A stretch of DNA of 64,000 nt from Dromaius novaehollandiae (GCF_036370855.1 NC_088099.1:16955501-17019500); one strand, 5' to 3'; shown: positions 13,901 through 51,425, counted from the stretch's first letter. Notes: a model not told the origin generated them from the sequence alone. A program made the numbers and translations.

Positions 13901-15044
13901 GAAACTGAGAGGCAACTGGATAGAAACCAGGTAGGAGTAGAGGAGGGACTTAAACAGTGCTTTTAAACACACAGCTTAAATATCAGAAATGTAAATGGTA
14001 TTTGACCTATACATCGTTCTGGTCATGAAATATTTGCATTTTTTTGGCATCAGATTCTCCAGCTATTTTCAATTATTTTTAGTTATAGTGAGCTGAACAG
14101 GTTCAGATTTAAATGAACCCAATACATTTCCATTATTACAGAGTAAGTAATGCAGTGCTGTCAGTCTTAAATAGAGATGGTGGGGCCACAGGAAGGAACT
14201 AGATGAAATGCTCCCATAAATTGCAGTAGAGCAGCAATTAAATACTTGTTTCCTGTAATGTTTAAAAGCCTCAGACTATTCTAACTGCAAAGGAGAACAG
14301 GCAGATCCTACAAGGATTTTACTTAAAAGAGTAAGCAATTATTTACCTGAGTCGAGCTATTTCTGTAAAGAAGGATTATTCATACACGGAATATACAAGA
14401 TTATTCATATGTGGAACAATTTACTGCACCGAGAATTGTTTTTTCCTTCACTCTTCTCCCCCCCACAAAGGATACAGCTCGAACCCTTATTGGGGTCACT
14501 AGGACCCAGAAAATGTCTCCCTGACTTGTTGCTGCATAAAAAACCATGAGGAACAAGATGATGATTTGGGCAGTAGGACCATGTAGAGAATCAGCAAAGC
14601 TTTTATTCTTTCACTTCTGTAAAAGCCATTGGTGGAACCCAAACTCACCTTCAGCCTGGCAGGACATTTGCAACTCTGCTTATGGCAGCAATCCCTGCAT
14701 CAGCCCATGCAGGGAGCAATAAAGCACAAAGATTACTGGTTTCTGAAAATAGTTCTGGAAGTAAATTGCTAGTGGTCACTGATGATCTGGCCAAATGTCC
14801 CACCATCTTTCTCTTGGCATCTGATAGACCTGAATCAAGCACTTACTTGTTTACAAAGTCTGAGTCTCTGCTGCTTGAGCCGAAGAACCAACCTCTTGAC
14901 GGCAACATAACAGGATAAGCTTGTCAAGTGTATAGCTGCTAAGCAGTGAGCTCTGCTGTGCCAGTGAAAATTGCAGGAAGGCTCAGTTTGTCATATGTCT
15001 TCAAGAACAAACTGCATGCTAAAGTAGAAGGCAGCTCACCTGGT

Positions 15045-15142
15045 CATGTTAGAGACCTGGGTCTATTCCCAACTCAGCCTGCAACAACTTTGTGCAAGCT
15101 ATATTATCATTCATCAATTAAATTATTACCCATTTTCCCCTA
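15045..15142 (+). mobile_element. Possible MIR-type SINE remnant
   Basis: GAGACCTGGGTCTATTCCCA followed by CAACAACTTTGTGCAAGC and later ACCCATTTTCCCC follow the order of a MIR core (AGACCTGGGTTC, GGGCAAGTCAC, CCCCATTTTACA). The copy is heavily diverged. Confidence 0.35.
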
Positions 15143-18100
15143 AGCCAGGAAAACTGGCCTCATAATCAGGGCTGGGAAAGGTACAGAAATATAGCAGTCA
15201 TTACAAGTGCTAGAATTCCTTGTTGCTTGGTTTACAAAGTGCCTCTCACTAAGCATCAGGACATACCAAGAGCACTTTCCACAATATATCATCTTGGAGA
15301 CCAACATGCCAATATGAAAATGCTATGTTCTGGGGAACTTGAGTCACTACTTCAGGAAGTTACAAGCGGCAAGACTGGAATTTACAGATTGAGGGGTTGC
15401 TGCTCTCCTACACCAGGTGCTGCAAGCTAGGAGCTCCTACAAAACATGATTGCTGGCTCCTACCAAAGGAATTTTTGGAGCTAAGGGGGGAAGAAAGCTG
15501 ACTTGAGGTCAACTTAGTCAGCTTGTCTTGATTGAGACTCCCCGTTATCTCTGTAACCTCAGCTGAGATCGCTTGACCTGGTCAGGCTGTAACCATGACC
15601 ACTTCAAACAACTTACAGCCATTAGCAGCAGCAGCCAGCTGAAAGGTGCTGCAGGCAGCACTGCCAGTTCAAACACTCTCAAAGGTTAAACCTTCCTCCC
15701 CCTCACTCCAACACTTACTGCTCACAAGGACTCAAAATAAAGCATGGAGAAGCGAGAGAGCTGTTCTGCTCCTGGTTTGGAGGAGACCAGGGACAGAATT
15801 ACATTTAGCTGGAGTGAAAGGAACTGAGGGCAGCTGTCCTTAATAGGGCTAATTTGATTGAGGGGAAAAAAAGAAAACCAAACAATTCCAAGTACCTTTT
15901 TTGTGTGTAGAGACATGACCTTTCAGAGCTGTTTAACTGGCAGCCATTGTTATTTTCAGAATTTTGCATGATTTTCCAGTGAACTATTTCTTGAACAATT
16001 TGATCCAACTTGAACAATCTGGTCCAACACACAGATTTTATTCTCATACACTGAAAGAGCAAAATGCTTACTGTATACCTCTGTCATTACACACAAGGGA
16101 AGTGCTTCACCAGCCGCATGTAAGAAGTTTCATTGAATTTAAGTGTTTCACTGATATTCATCAACAGGCATGCAGGATTTGGCCTAAAGAGAGAGCTCCT
16201 AAGGAACAGGAGATTGAAACAGAACCCCAGTCATTTAAACTGCTGTCAAATGTGCTCTGTAGAGGCTCACGCACACATCTGTCCTGTCTTTGGGCCCAGG
16301 GTTGCTAAAAGAGAGCAGACTTCCACATGTAAGAGGAACAGAAACTCATCAGCAATCAAGCAAAGTTAGTGCATGTGTATTTGAGGTTTTTTTAAGGTTT
16401 AATTCATTTACCTCCTTAATTCCTGATTTAATATGCAATACAAAGCTCATGATTACTACATACATTCTAGTTTACGCAAAGCTGAACAACAAAACAAGGA
16501 CAGTCCCCATTACAGAAAGGTTAAAATCCAAAAGCAATCAGAGAATTTGAGACTCACTGAGAAAATCAAAGGAAAGACCAACATGGCATTCTCATAGATT
16601 TATTTATATAAAGATTGCTTCCTATTGTTGTCATCATTTGTAGAGATCTTTTGGGAGATTTGCAAGTGTAGAAGTGGTGTCCTGGAGAATTTTACATAGC
16701 TGTGGGTTAATACTACAGGATGTTCAGATTCAGCATAGTATAGGACCAAATCTTGCCATGAAAAGGGCTCCTGACATCAGCATATTCCATGTTTAATCCC
16801 AACAATCAGACTATTTTCTAATTACAGTTTAAAAGAAAAATAGATTTTTTTGTGAAATAATGAATATATCATAATATATGGTTTTCAGTAGAAAGAAAAT
16901 ATATACAATATGTGTGAGAAGCACAGCAACACAATTCAGAAGATTGTGTGACAGATTAGTGACCACAGATTGATAAAGAGCAGACATATAAAAGGAAAGA
17001 CTTGTAAATATTTGCTCAAATTTGAGAGTTCATTCAGTCATCACCCTTTTGTATTCATTTTTGTGAAAATCAAACTGTGTGAATAGTATTAGAACCAATG
17101 CCTAGGAAAAATATGAAGAATAAATGATCAAATAAAAACTCAAAGGACTTCTAATTTTGAATTTCCACATGAAATTTACAGATTATTACAGTGACAATGA
17201 AACAAGCTATTCTCCCAAGGAAAGAGGAAAAAAAGTAATTTGTATATTTAAATACCAGAATGTGAATTGCAAAACATAGTCAGAAAAAAACTCCTTCTGA
17301 ACAAAGAATTGTATGCAGACATATAAATTGCTAGCAAATAAATTAAGAACAACACACTTTCAGGAAGCGCTCAGGTCTGCATGTATTACGTTCTTTTACC
17401 TTTCCTACTCTGTGCTCAAAAATCACCCTCTATCTTCACTACTGTCTCCATGAGCAAAATGGACTTTTCTCATTTTCAAATTATTATCTTAAACTCGGAT
17501 GGTCTTCTGGACCCTAGAAAGTATTTTCATTATGGCCATTTCTGCACTACAGACTTCTATGTTGGTTTGGAGTATGAAGCCCTGATCTTCATTGCTTTGA
17601 TGATAAAAGCCCCTAATAGAGCTTTTTTTGCAGTGGCAAAAGCTGTGCTTTTAGTAGTGTCATATTTTCTCCTGTGTAAATGGCTTTACTTTCAAATTAC
17701 AGGTATGTGCTGTAGCCACTACCATCCTAGGCACACTTGGCTAGTACGAGTATCAGCAAAGTGCGCCTTGTGGAGCTGACGACTGGGTGTCATCGTCGCA
17801 GCAACTGCAGGAACTGCATTAGCATCACTATACTTGAGAGTGTGAACATAACACTTTGGTTGTCAGTTTAAGCAATTTTTACTCAATCTCTCAGAAGAAT
17901 ACTGCTCTTTAGGATAATTATATTGCATTCTGGGCGGCTATACCACGATGCATTCTTCTTGTACTAAAACTTAAAATAGCTATTGAAACATACTGGAACT
18001 CTGAAATTAGCCAAACTAACAAAACTTCTTGATTCCCTTTTTCAGTATCCACCAATTCATCTGATTACTTGTAATCCAATACCATTTTCAAAATGCTTTC

Positions 18101-18300
18101 AAGCTCATGCATAAAATACTGCTGAGCATCTCTATGTCACCAATTATACATATAGACTGCTGCAGATGACTGGCAATCAGGCAGAGACATCACTATGGAG
18201 AATTAGAGATAAAGCCACTAGATTTACAACTCAGATGACACACAAATACTGCTAGAAAGGACAAAGCAGTTACCTCTCTCCAGAGTATTTTCTACTCTTC

Positions 18301-18328
18301 CTTAAGGCTCCTTAAAAGGAGCCTTAAG
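18301..18328. repeat. Perfect 13-bp inverted repeat (hairpin, 2-nt spacer)
   Basis: CTTAAGGCTCCTT, then AA, then AAGGAGCCTTAAG form a perfect inverted repeat. Near-direct copies of TTTCTACTC flank it on both sides, which suggests a replication-slippage origin. No coding context. Confidence 0.85.
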
Positions 18329-19512
18329 CTCCTTTTTCTACTCCTGTTTTCTCAGGACCTCAGAAGTGTATTCCCCATACTCGGCCACAAAACTTAAATA
18401 TTAACTTCCATAATATTTTTCCTATAGTTATTCTGTGATATTTTTCCTATTCTCAAACTATGTGATAAAAGGAGACAAATAACCATGTCACAGTTTTGCA
18501 ACTGTAATTCTGAAGCATAGCAATTAACTATAGCCCAGAGCCATAAAATGGGTCAGCAGCCAAACCCAAAGCAGAGCACGAGTCTCAGGTCACTGCTCTA
18601 CTCCATATTGTATCCAAAGGCCACTTCTCTTTTTGCCAGTAGAGGCTGGAGACTGTCCTCTGCCTGGCACGTGCTTAGCTGAGACAAGCCATGAGTGGTG
18701 GGTACGAGGAAGGCGAGGGCACAGCCCGTAGACTGGGCACAGAGGGTGGCTAAGGAGCTTTTCAACTTCTGACCAGGGACAAGGGAGCTTTATTAAAAAT
18801 ATTTTCACTTCTCTTTTCCAAATTTTATTTATTTTTTAGGACAGAATACAAAGGCCTCACCCTTTTACTTCCACATTTTCTCACGTGTGAGAGCTTTTCC
18901 CCTCAGAACTGCTTTGTCATTAATTTATAGGGAAGCCCTGTGTTGCTGCGGCCAGATTGCTTTCCATACCTCAGTGGACGCCCCTACAGCTGTCTTGGGT
19001 GTCTCTGCACTACGCAGCTACCTACACTGTAGGCATCTCACTGATGGAGCTGGGAATAACATCGTGGGTCTCCTAAGCACATCTTTGTTCCAGATAAATT
19101 TACTCGCCTAAAGATGCATCACAGTTTTTGTGTTTTTCAAATGGGTAATACATGATGTTATAAGGTCACAAATATCAGAGGCATCTCTGAGTTTAACAGA
19201 TGCAAAATTCAATACACCAATCCATTCTGAAGATACAAATGTACAAAATGGTTTCATAGTCTAAGTAATGAATATAAATTTTCTCCACAAAAATGATGAC
19301 ACTTCCTGAATCAAACCCGCTTGCACTTTGTTCTCTATCAAAGCATAGTTTTCTGTTGCTTCATTTAAGGTTCTGGCAATCGAAGGTACTGACCTTTCAC
19401 ATGCAGCTTGCATTTATGTGAGTGACCTTACATTTGCTCAAATCCTTTGCTCTGTTTCTAAAAACAGCACAGATTTTCCTTCCATCACATTTTCAACAAA
19501 TGTCTCACTAGG

Positions 19513-19518
19513 TTTATT
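19513..19518 (-). terminator. candidate distal poly(A) signal AATAAA
   Basis: TTTATT on the plus strand gives AATAAA in the transcript, about 2.9 kb after the stop. A variant ATTAAA lies just before it at 19589-19594. Either would include the distal miR-200b site at 20106. Confidence 0.35.
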
Positions 19519-20105
19519 ACTATAGACAAGAAAGATGCTCCTTGGTTACAAAAAATATCTCCATCTGAAAATAGGCTTAAAAAGGACATTTAATTACATA
19601 GAACAGACACAGTTTTACCTGCAACAAATCCTGAATCACCTGATCAATTTCTGTTAAAATAATAAGCAAAGGGCAAACTTATTGATGTAATCTAAATAGT
19701 TATTTTTTTCAAAACAGCTGTCTTACTTTTACCTCAATGATATACTACTGAGTTAGGAGCTTAATCCATTTAAAAGTGCAATATCTGGTACTGTACTGTA
19801 AAATACAGACGAAGTAAAATATGTAATATGTAGGATAAATCTTTTATATGTATCAATGCTGAAGACAGAATAAGATTGAGAAGTATTCAAAACTTAAGAT
19901 ATTTGAACATAAAACAACTTATATGACATTCATGAAAAAACAAAATTTAACAACTGTTAACCTCTTTTAGGGATCACTAAAAGAGCAGAACTTTGTTTAA
20001 AGAACTTTCTCTAAACTATGTTTAAACTGCAAAACATTTAAAAAATGCATTTCTAATACAACCTTAAGAGCTTTGTATTTACATTACTGAAATTATATAT
20101 ATCAG

Positions 20106-20113
20106 TAATACTG
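20106..20113 (-). promoter_or_regulatory. distal miR-200b/c/429 target site (8-mer)
   Basis: The plus strand reads TAATACTG, a full 8-mer match. It lies beyond the AATAAA at 20532, so only the longer UTR form would contain it. Confidence 0.55.
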
Positions 20114-20531
20114 GTGCCATATTTTTAGAAAGTTCAACAGCAATATATACATCAACTTTTTCATTAGCTTATTGCTAAATCAAAAAAACACCTATAGAAT
20201 TACTTCCCTTAAAAGCAGTCTGATTGAAACAGAACATTATAATATATATTAGGCAGATGCAAGAGAAGAAAAGTAATCACAAAAACACATGGTTTCTTTT
20301 GAAAGCTTAGCTGTTCTTCTAATGTTTGTCAAATCAATAACCCAAGGTAGCAATCCCTTCACCTGCACACAGTCAAACCTTCCTTTCACTTATATGCGCC
20401 TCACATACAACTGACAGTGAGTATCTCTACTGAAGCAAGAACCCGGCCTGAGTGATATCTCATAGAAGTAATTTAAAATATATTTTTACAATTACTAGAA
20501 TAATGACAGTAAGTCAGACTTGTTGACGCAT

Positions 20532-20537
20532 TTTATT
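20532..20537 (-). terminator. candidate proximal poly(A) signal AATAAA
   Basis: TTTATT on the plus strand gives AATAAA in the transcript, about 1.9 kb after the stop. It is the first canonical hexamer I noticed downstream of the coding sequence. Cleavage would be expected 10-30 nt further, near 20,515. Use is unproven. Confidence 0.4.
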
Positions 20538-20673
20538 GTGAGATGGGGAGTCTGGTAAAAAACTAGAAAATGACCATGATGTAACAAGGAACTTAAAAAT
20601 GAAGTTTCAGATTTGTAACATACATACATGAAAACAGGAACAAATTGGCACAAAAATGTTAAACATTGTTCCC

Positions 20674-20680
20674 AACACTG
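20674..20680 (-). promoter_or_regulatory. miR-200a/141 target site (7-mer-m8)
   Basis: The plus strand reads AACACTG preceded by C and followed by T, a 7-mer seed match upstream (in the mRNA sense) of the proximal poly(A) signal. Confidence 0.6.
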
Positions 20681-20915
20681 TTTATAAGATTATTCTAATT
20701 TGGCTTACTAAGGAAATGAGAGTTTTATGGTTAGGCTAATCTCTTAATAAAACTGCAGAGCATCATGCTATTAGTCACACAGTGAATTTTAAAATTTAAG
20801 AGCTTTATATTAAAAACTGGGTAAAGGTAAAATGAATTGATTGCAATTGTAAAATTAATACATTCCCATTTTAATTCTTCTGTTCTACAGTCCAAGGCAA
20901 GTATAAATGTTAACA

Positions 20916-20923
20916 TAACACTG
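20916..20923 (-). promoter_or_regulatory. miR-200a/141 target site (8-mer)
   Basis: The plus strand reads TAACACTG followed by T. This is an 8-mer seed match with one further base agreeing with miR-200a/141. Confidence 0.7.
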
Positions 20924-21137
20924 TTAAATCAAATCTCAATGCAAGAGAACCAATTGCATTTCTACTTTAAATCTTATCAACTTTCCAAATTTTCATACTA
21001 AAATATATTATTGTATTAATACAAACTACAGTATTATACACTACACTGTGTAATAAATAAAGAAATATAAAAATAAGACACATAAATATAAAAGTTTTCT
21101 AAAACTAAAAAGGTACATATGTCAGTAAGAAGGGTAT

Positions 21138-21150
21138 TAATACTGCCAGG
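21138..21150 (-). promoter_or_regulatory. miR-200b/c/429 target site with extended 5' pairing
   Basis: The plus strand reads TAATACTGCCAGG. It matches miR-200b (TAATACTGCCTGG, recalled) over 12 of its first 13 bases, with the only mismatch at position 11. This is the strongest miR-200b match in the UTR. Confidence 0.8.
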
Positions 21151-21206
21151 TTTGAAGACATACAGTACAAAATGTTGCACAGATCTATAAACTAAAAGAA
21201 ATAAAA

Positions 21207-21214
21207 TAATACTG
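21207..21214 (-). promoter_or_regulatory. miR-200b/c/429 target site (8-mer)
   Basis: The plus strand reads TAATACTG, a full 8-mer seed match 69 nt from the site at 21138. Confidence 0.75.
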
Positions 21215-21563
21215 ATAGGTAAAAATCAGCTAACAATGTTAATAAATGGGGTCCATAATAACTAACATTTGAAAATACTTATGAGCCAGATAACATTACA
21301 TGTATGTGTCTGAAATTAAAGTAAACCAATAAAGCAATAAAGCAGATTAGAAAATTTCCCTTGTAATTATTGTAGAGAAATTCTGCAAGTCAGGTATTAA
21401 CCAAAAATACCACCAAATAATTAAATAATGAAATATACCAGTGTTCTTACTTCTCTGATGGCTGAGTGTTTTTTCCCCATGATTAGTTTAGAAGTTTGAT
21501 ACAAATCAACAAATGCTAGTTATTGTAGGCCACACATTGGATAAAGGCTGGTTAGAGCCTTTA

Positions 21564-21571
21564 TAATACTG
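21564..21571 (-). promoter_or_regulatory. miR-200b/c/429 target site (8-mer)
   Basis: The plus strand reads TAATACTG, a full 8-mer seed match. It is one of four microRNA sites within about 160 nt. Confidence 0.75.
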
Positions 21572-21637
21572 ATAAATGGCACTTACAGCACACAGGTCTT
21601 GCATAAGGCCAAAGGAGATAAAAAGCTTCATATCATA

Positions 21638-21645
21638 TCCTTCAT
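21638..21645 (-). promoter_or_regulatory. miR-205 target site (8-mer)
   Basis: The plus strand reads TCCTTCAT, identical to the first eight bases of miR-205, so the mRNA carries AUGAAGGA. miR-205 is an established ZEB1 regulator in other vertebrates. The site sits inside the miR-200 cluster. Confidence 0.65.
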
Positions 21646-21676
21646 ATTGTTACTACATACTCAAAACACAATTACA

Positions 21677-21683
21677 AACACTG
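21677..21683 (-). promoter_or_regulatory. miR-200a/141 target site (7-mer-m8)
   Basis: The plus strand reads AACACTG preceded by A, a 7-mer seed match 38 nt from the 8-mer at 21715. Confidence 0.6.
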
Positions 21684-21714
21684 ATTTTGACGACTTTGCT
21701 GTCCTTTCCAGTAT

Positions 21715-21722
21715 TAACACTG
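21715..21722 (-). promoter_or_regulatory. miR-200a/141 target site (8-mer)
   Basis: The plus strand reads TAACACTG (mRNA CAGUGUUA), a full 8-mer seed match. It lies in a cluster with sites at 21677, 21638 and 21564. Confidence 0.7.
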
Positions 21723-21997
21723 TTAGTCCCTGCAATCAGAACTCAACAACAATCTTTTCAACTACATTTTTAACCACATGAGTAAGAAACTTCAGTTCTT
21801 CTATCATCTCTGTTTTCTTAAGGCTAACAATACACTTTAAATGATAATATGCTCTACTACAACATCTAATGTTATAAACCGCTACCTTCTAGGTTGAATT
21901 TACAAAGGTAGCCAAGCACTGTTTGCAACTGCATTATGGGTTTCTGCAAAAGGGAATTCTGTAGTGCAGAAGTTCTCACATTTTAAAAACATAATAA

Positions 21998-22004
21998 AAT
22001 ACTG
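21998..22004 (-). promoter_or_regulatory. miR-200b/c/429 target site (7-mer-m8)
   Basis: The plus strand reads AATACTG preceded by A, so this is a 7-mer match without the A opposite position 1 of the microRNA. Confidence 0.65.
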
Positions 22005-22100
22005 AAGCGGATTTAGGAAATGTTTTACCATAAAAAAAAAAATCATATAAATCTCTCCCAATTGTACAGTTTAAAAATTAATCAACTTAAGAATGAAAAT

Positions 22101-22108
22101 TAATACTG
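22101..22108 (-). promoter_or_regulatory. miR-200b/c/429 target site (8-mer)
   Basis: The plus strand reads TAATACTG, so the mRNA reads CAGUAUUA. That is a full 8-mer seed match about 325 nt after the stop. It pairs with the site at 21998, 103 nt away. Confidence 0.75.
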
Positions 22109-22284
22109 ATAAAACAAACAATGCCAGATGCTTGTCTAATAAACCAGGCTTCCTACAACCTGGTAAATCTTTGCTTCCAGAGTCACTGTATTTTTCTAAT
22201 CTGCTTCATGTTACAAACTTGTTCCTAACTTTGAAAGCTGTGTGAAAAATTACTAAGTTTGAGGTTCAGGCACACCTGGATTTC

Positions 22285-22318
22285 TTTTTTTTTTCTTTTT
22301 TATATATATATTTTTTTA
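22285..22318. repeat. T-rich and (TA)n low-complexity tract in the 3'UTR
   Basis: T runs surround a short TATATATATA stretch just after the stop codon in the ZEB1 transcript sense. Confidence 0.75.
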
Positions 22319-22430
22319 CACAGTAGTGAACAGAAATCACAGTATGCAGGCTACTGCGTTTCCATGAATAGCATGTATAATATAGAACGAACTTCATTAC
22401 CATTTTTTTCCTTATAGAAAAAACTATCAT

Positions 22431-48297
<25,867 letters not shown>

Positions 48298-48467
48298 CTG
48301 TGGAGAGACAAAAAGCAAAATGCAGATCAATACACTCTCAGTTTACAGCTGGGAGGTTCAAACGTTTCACTACTGTGGCCAAATGCTCTGTCGGAGGCAT
48401 CTCTGGAGCCACATGATTATTTCTTCTTCCCACGTGGGCCTGGCAGTGGCTTACGAGCAACTTGGAC

Positions 48468-48507
48468 ACATGGTAGCACACTGGGAGACATGGTGGCACA
48501 CCAGGAG
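48468..48507. repeat. Two-copy 20-bp tandem repeat in intron 1
   Basis: Two adjacent 20-bp units begin ACATGGTRGCACACYRGGAG (R and Y mark differences) and differ at three positions. They lie about 170 bp upstream of exon 2 in the transcript sense. Confidence 0.7.
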
Positions 48508-51329
48508 ACATCCGACAGCTGTTGGGCTTCCAGCACTGCTAGAAAGCATTATTCCTCGCACATCTCCATGGCCAGCGTAAGGCTCCACAAGCAAAGGCAG
48601 TGGACAACTCTTTAGTTGTCCCAGAAGACATTCTGGGCCACATTTAGGCATCTGGCTTCCATTTGGATCATTCTAATTTGGGTAACAGCATTACTATATG
48701 ATCCCTTGAGGAACATTATGGTCTGCCCTATAGTCTATGAAATACTTGATATTGGTAATCAACAATCACATACATTTTATTACAGACCGATGCGTATAAT
48801 GAGCATGGCTATAGCTGCATAGCCAGCAGCATGGTGCAGCAGGGCCAAAGCTGCAGAGTGAAACAACAGGTACTGAAGAGCAAGCAACCCCACGCTGAAC
48901 ACGCGGCAGAGATTGCTCAGCCCAGCCTGGTCCCACAGAGCGAGTATACATTGCCAGCTAGGCGCGTTAGCTGTGCTTCTGCAGCTCGCTTCTCCTTTAG
49001 CTTTGCCTCAAAGGATCTCCACAGCCGTGCTCCAGGCATGTGAACCAAGGAGCAAGAAACAGGGACAAGAAGCAGAGGTGACTCACTAATGCTAAAATGC
49101 TCCTGATCCAAGCTAAAACAGTCACATAGATATGCCCAGAGATCCCACTAAAGACTCGACAGAATTAATATGAAATGAGAAATCTCACAGTTGACTTAGA
49201 AAGGAAATTTTCCGTAACGTTTTCCCCATCTACCATGAAAAGGTAATAACTATACTTTCTCAGCATCGAGGACATATTGTAAGTCTGTGGATAAAGGATT
49301 ACATAATGCTATATATATATTTCTGTTGTATAGGAGCAGATTATTATTAAAACAGTCTTAATTTGTAAGCACAAAAGATCAATTATAACTGTTTCAATTT
49401 AAACTGTAAGCATTATGTATTAAGAAAAAATTATTATCACAATCCATTGAAATGTCTTTTTACTCAACTGAAGTTACTTAAAAAAAGCTATTAAACATTT
49501 ATGTAAGATCTATAAGTGTATTACTTATTCACGTCAAATTTGAACTTCATATTGAAATCCCTCAAAATACAGCTTAAGATAATAAACTAAAAAGACTTGT
49601 CTTGGCTGCAGTGGTTTTAAGTGGTTATAAGAATCATATCTGTGACGCACATAACCACATTACTTTACGATATTTTCATACTGTTACTGTTAGCACACCA
49701 GAAGACAGATTGATTCTTTCATGTAAAATCCTGCCTATTAAGGTAGATAAATAGGAAACTGTCTTTCCGCTCTTCTGAAGTCAGCTGCTTCTTTTTTTCT
49801 TTTTTAAGTAGGTATTCGAATCATTTAAAAAATGCATTTAAGCAGGGAAAGTGAGTAACATTATGAATTGGCAAGCTACTATCTCATTTCCTTCCAATTC
49901 AGGAGAAAAATGTTCCACGTAAAATATGCATAAGCATGACAAAAGAGCCTTTTGAATTCAAAGCGATCACTCCATGTTTCCGTATTTTATATACACACAC
50001 TTATTTAAAAAATGTAATATGCCTCACTATTCATGATATCAACCTTTTCTAAGACAACAAATTTAGGAGGATTGCATAAATACTAGTATTTGGTCAGTTT
50101 CAATTGAAAAAATGATATTTACTTAATATTCTGTAACAAATTTTGCAAAGTAAGATAGTTACTGCAAGGGCTGCTGTAACTCTGTGCAAAAGGTAGCGTA
50201 AACCAGGATGTGTAAGGATTCCCTCACCTGAGCAGAAGCAACTTCTGAATTTATTAGCCTGAAAACTTATTTCTTTTAACTTCCATTCACAGTTTACAGA
50301 CACAAAATAGGAGGAAATGGAATAACTATTTTAGTCTGTTGTCTTAACCAGGTTTTGCTGTGCTCAGATGTAGAGGAATACTAACGTAAAACACCACTGT
50401 ACCCACCTCAGCCACAGGTAGAGGAGCTCACTATGAGCAGAGGTCAAAATTCATACACAGTACATAAATGCACTTTTTTTAATACATAAAGTTCAGATTT
50501 CAGTTGCTTAAATAATTAATACTTTTTATATAAAAATTACTCTCTGTTTAGATTGGGTAATTAAGTGGAACTCCTGATATTAAAGTCTTTCATATGGGAA
50601 AAGCAAAAAAATCAGAAAGTTTGTGCTGAAGACTTACAGATACAGAGAAAAACTAACTCTACTTTTCTTCATTTTTTTTTAATTTTAAATATAATCCACT
50701 CATGATAATGCTATTTACCTCAAAGCATTTTCATATATTTTCACTACACTCACGGGCTGATTCAGCGCAAACTTAAAAACTCATGCTAGAATATTTGAAC
50801 AGCTTAGCAGAGATCCATAAAAAGTCAGAGAGAAACAGTCTTTGGGATTTAACTTCCTTCCACTGAAGACCAGTTGTCAACAAGGCAGCAAAAGAAATTT
50901 AGCTTTAACATTCTTTTTTTCCTTTTTTTCTGAGAGCTTTGGGTAATCTGGGGGAAATAAACTGCAAAACTTGCATCGAGAGGGGCTCAGCACATTTTGC
51001 ATGATGAGGCAACAAACACAGGGGAAAGTCAAGCAGTTAAAACTAGAGGAACATTCATATGCCTATATACTACTCTAACTAAATAATTATGCTGTTTTCC
51101 CTCTAAAGGATCCTTGCCTCATTTAGTGCAGTGATAGCTAATGTGCAGCGAACACAGTTTTATGGAGTGAACAAATGTGTTTGTAGGATCCTGTGCCATT
51201 TTTTTAGATTATGAAGTTATTAGGCATTCCCTTCTAGTCTCATCAGCCAGCAATGCTCCTAAAGCCTCATTTACAGGAGGCTAGCCAAAATCAGATTCCT
51301 GAATATATGCTATACATTTCTCTATATGG

Positions 51330-51425
51330 CATTCGACATGAACACTTCAAAACATTTAATTAATTTAACTGTAGCGAGGTGATGGTATTTCCATTTTACA
51401 GAGCACAAACTGGCTACTTAAAAAA
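51330..51425 (+). mobile_element. Possible MIR-type fragment in intron 1
   Basis: CAAAACATTTAATTAATTT, GGTGATGGTATTTCCATTTT and ACAGAGCACAAACTGG follow the order of the MIR 3' half (CATTTAATCC, then ATTATCCCCATTTTACAGATGAG). Weak evidence. Confidence 0.25.

Larger units (their letters stand above)
4081..20099. other. Non-coding DNA downstream of ZEB1, no gene recognised
   Basis: No frame longer than about 130 residues and none with recognisable domains. Base composition is mixed from 4,081 to about 16,000 and becomes strongly AT-rich towards the ZEB1 UTR. It holds MIR-like remnants, a poly(A) tract, the palindrome at 18,301 and a local repeat of ATATTTTTCCTAT near 18,414 and 18,439. The part above about 19,500 may belong to a long ZEB1 3'UTR. 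Confidence 0.6.
20100..22430 (-). other. ZEB1: ZEB1 3' untranslated region (end uncertain)
   Basis: This AT-rich stretch follows the TAA stop. It is assigned as 3'UTR because it carries a dense set of miR-200 and miR-205 seed matches in the minus-strand sense, a known hallmark of ZEB1 mRNA. The last miR-200b-type site is at 20106, so the long form should reach at least there. A canonical AATAAA at 20532-20537 could end a shorter form near 20,515. Another at 19513-19518 could end a longer one near 19,495. No transcript data were available, so the end is inferred. Confidence 0.7.

Noticed and set aside
17381..17779. 132-codon plus-strand open frame near the ZEB1 3' flank
   Set aside because: No recognisable domain. 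The hydrophobic stretches follow from AT-rich DNA, and there is no evidence of splicing or conservation.
48831..49060. GC-richer patch considered as ZEB1 exon 1 or its promoter
   Set aside because: No MADGPRCKRRKQ-like coding sequence and too few CpGs. It is also only about 0.5 kb from exon 2, unlike other ZEB1 genes.
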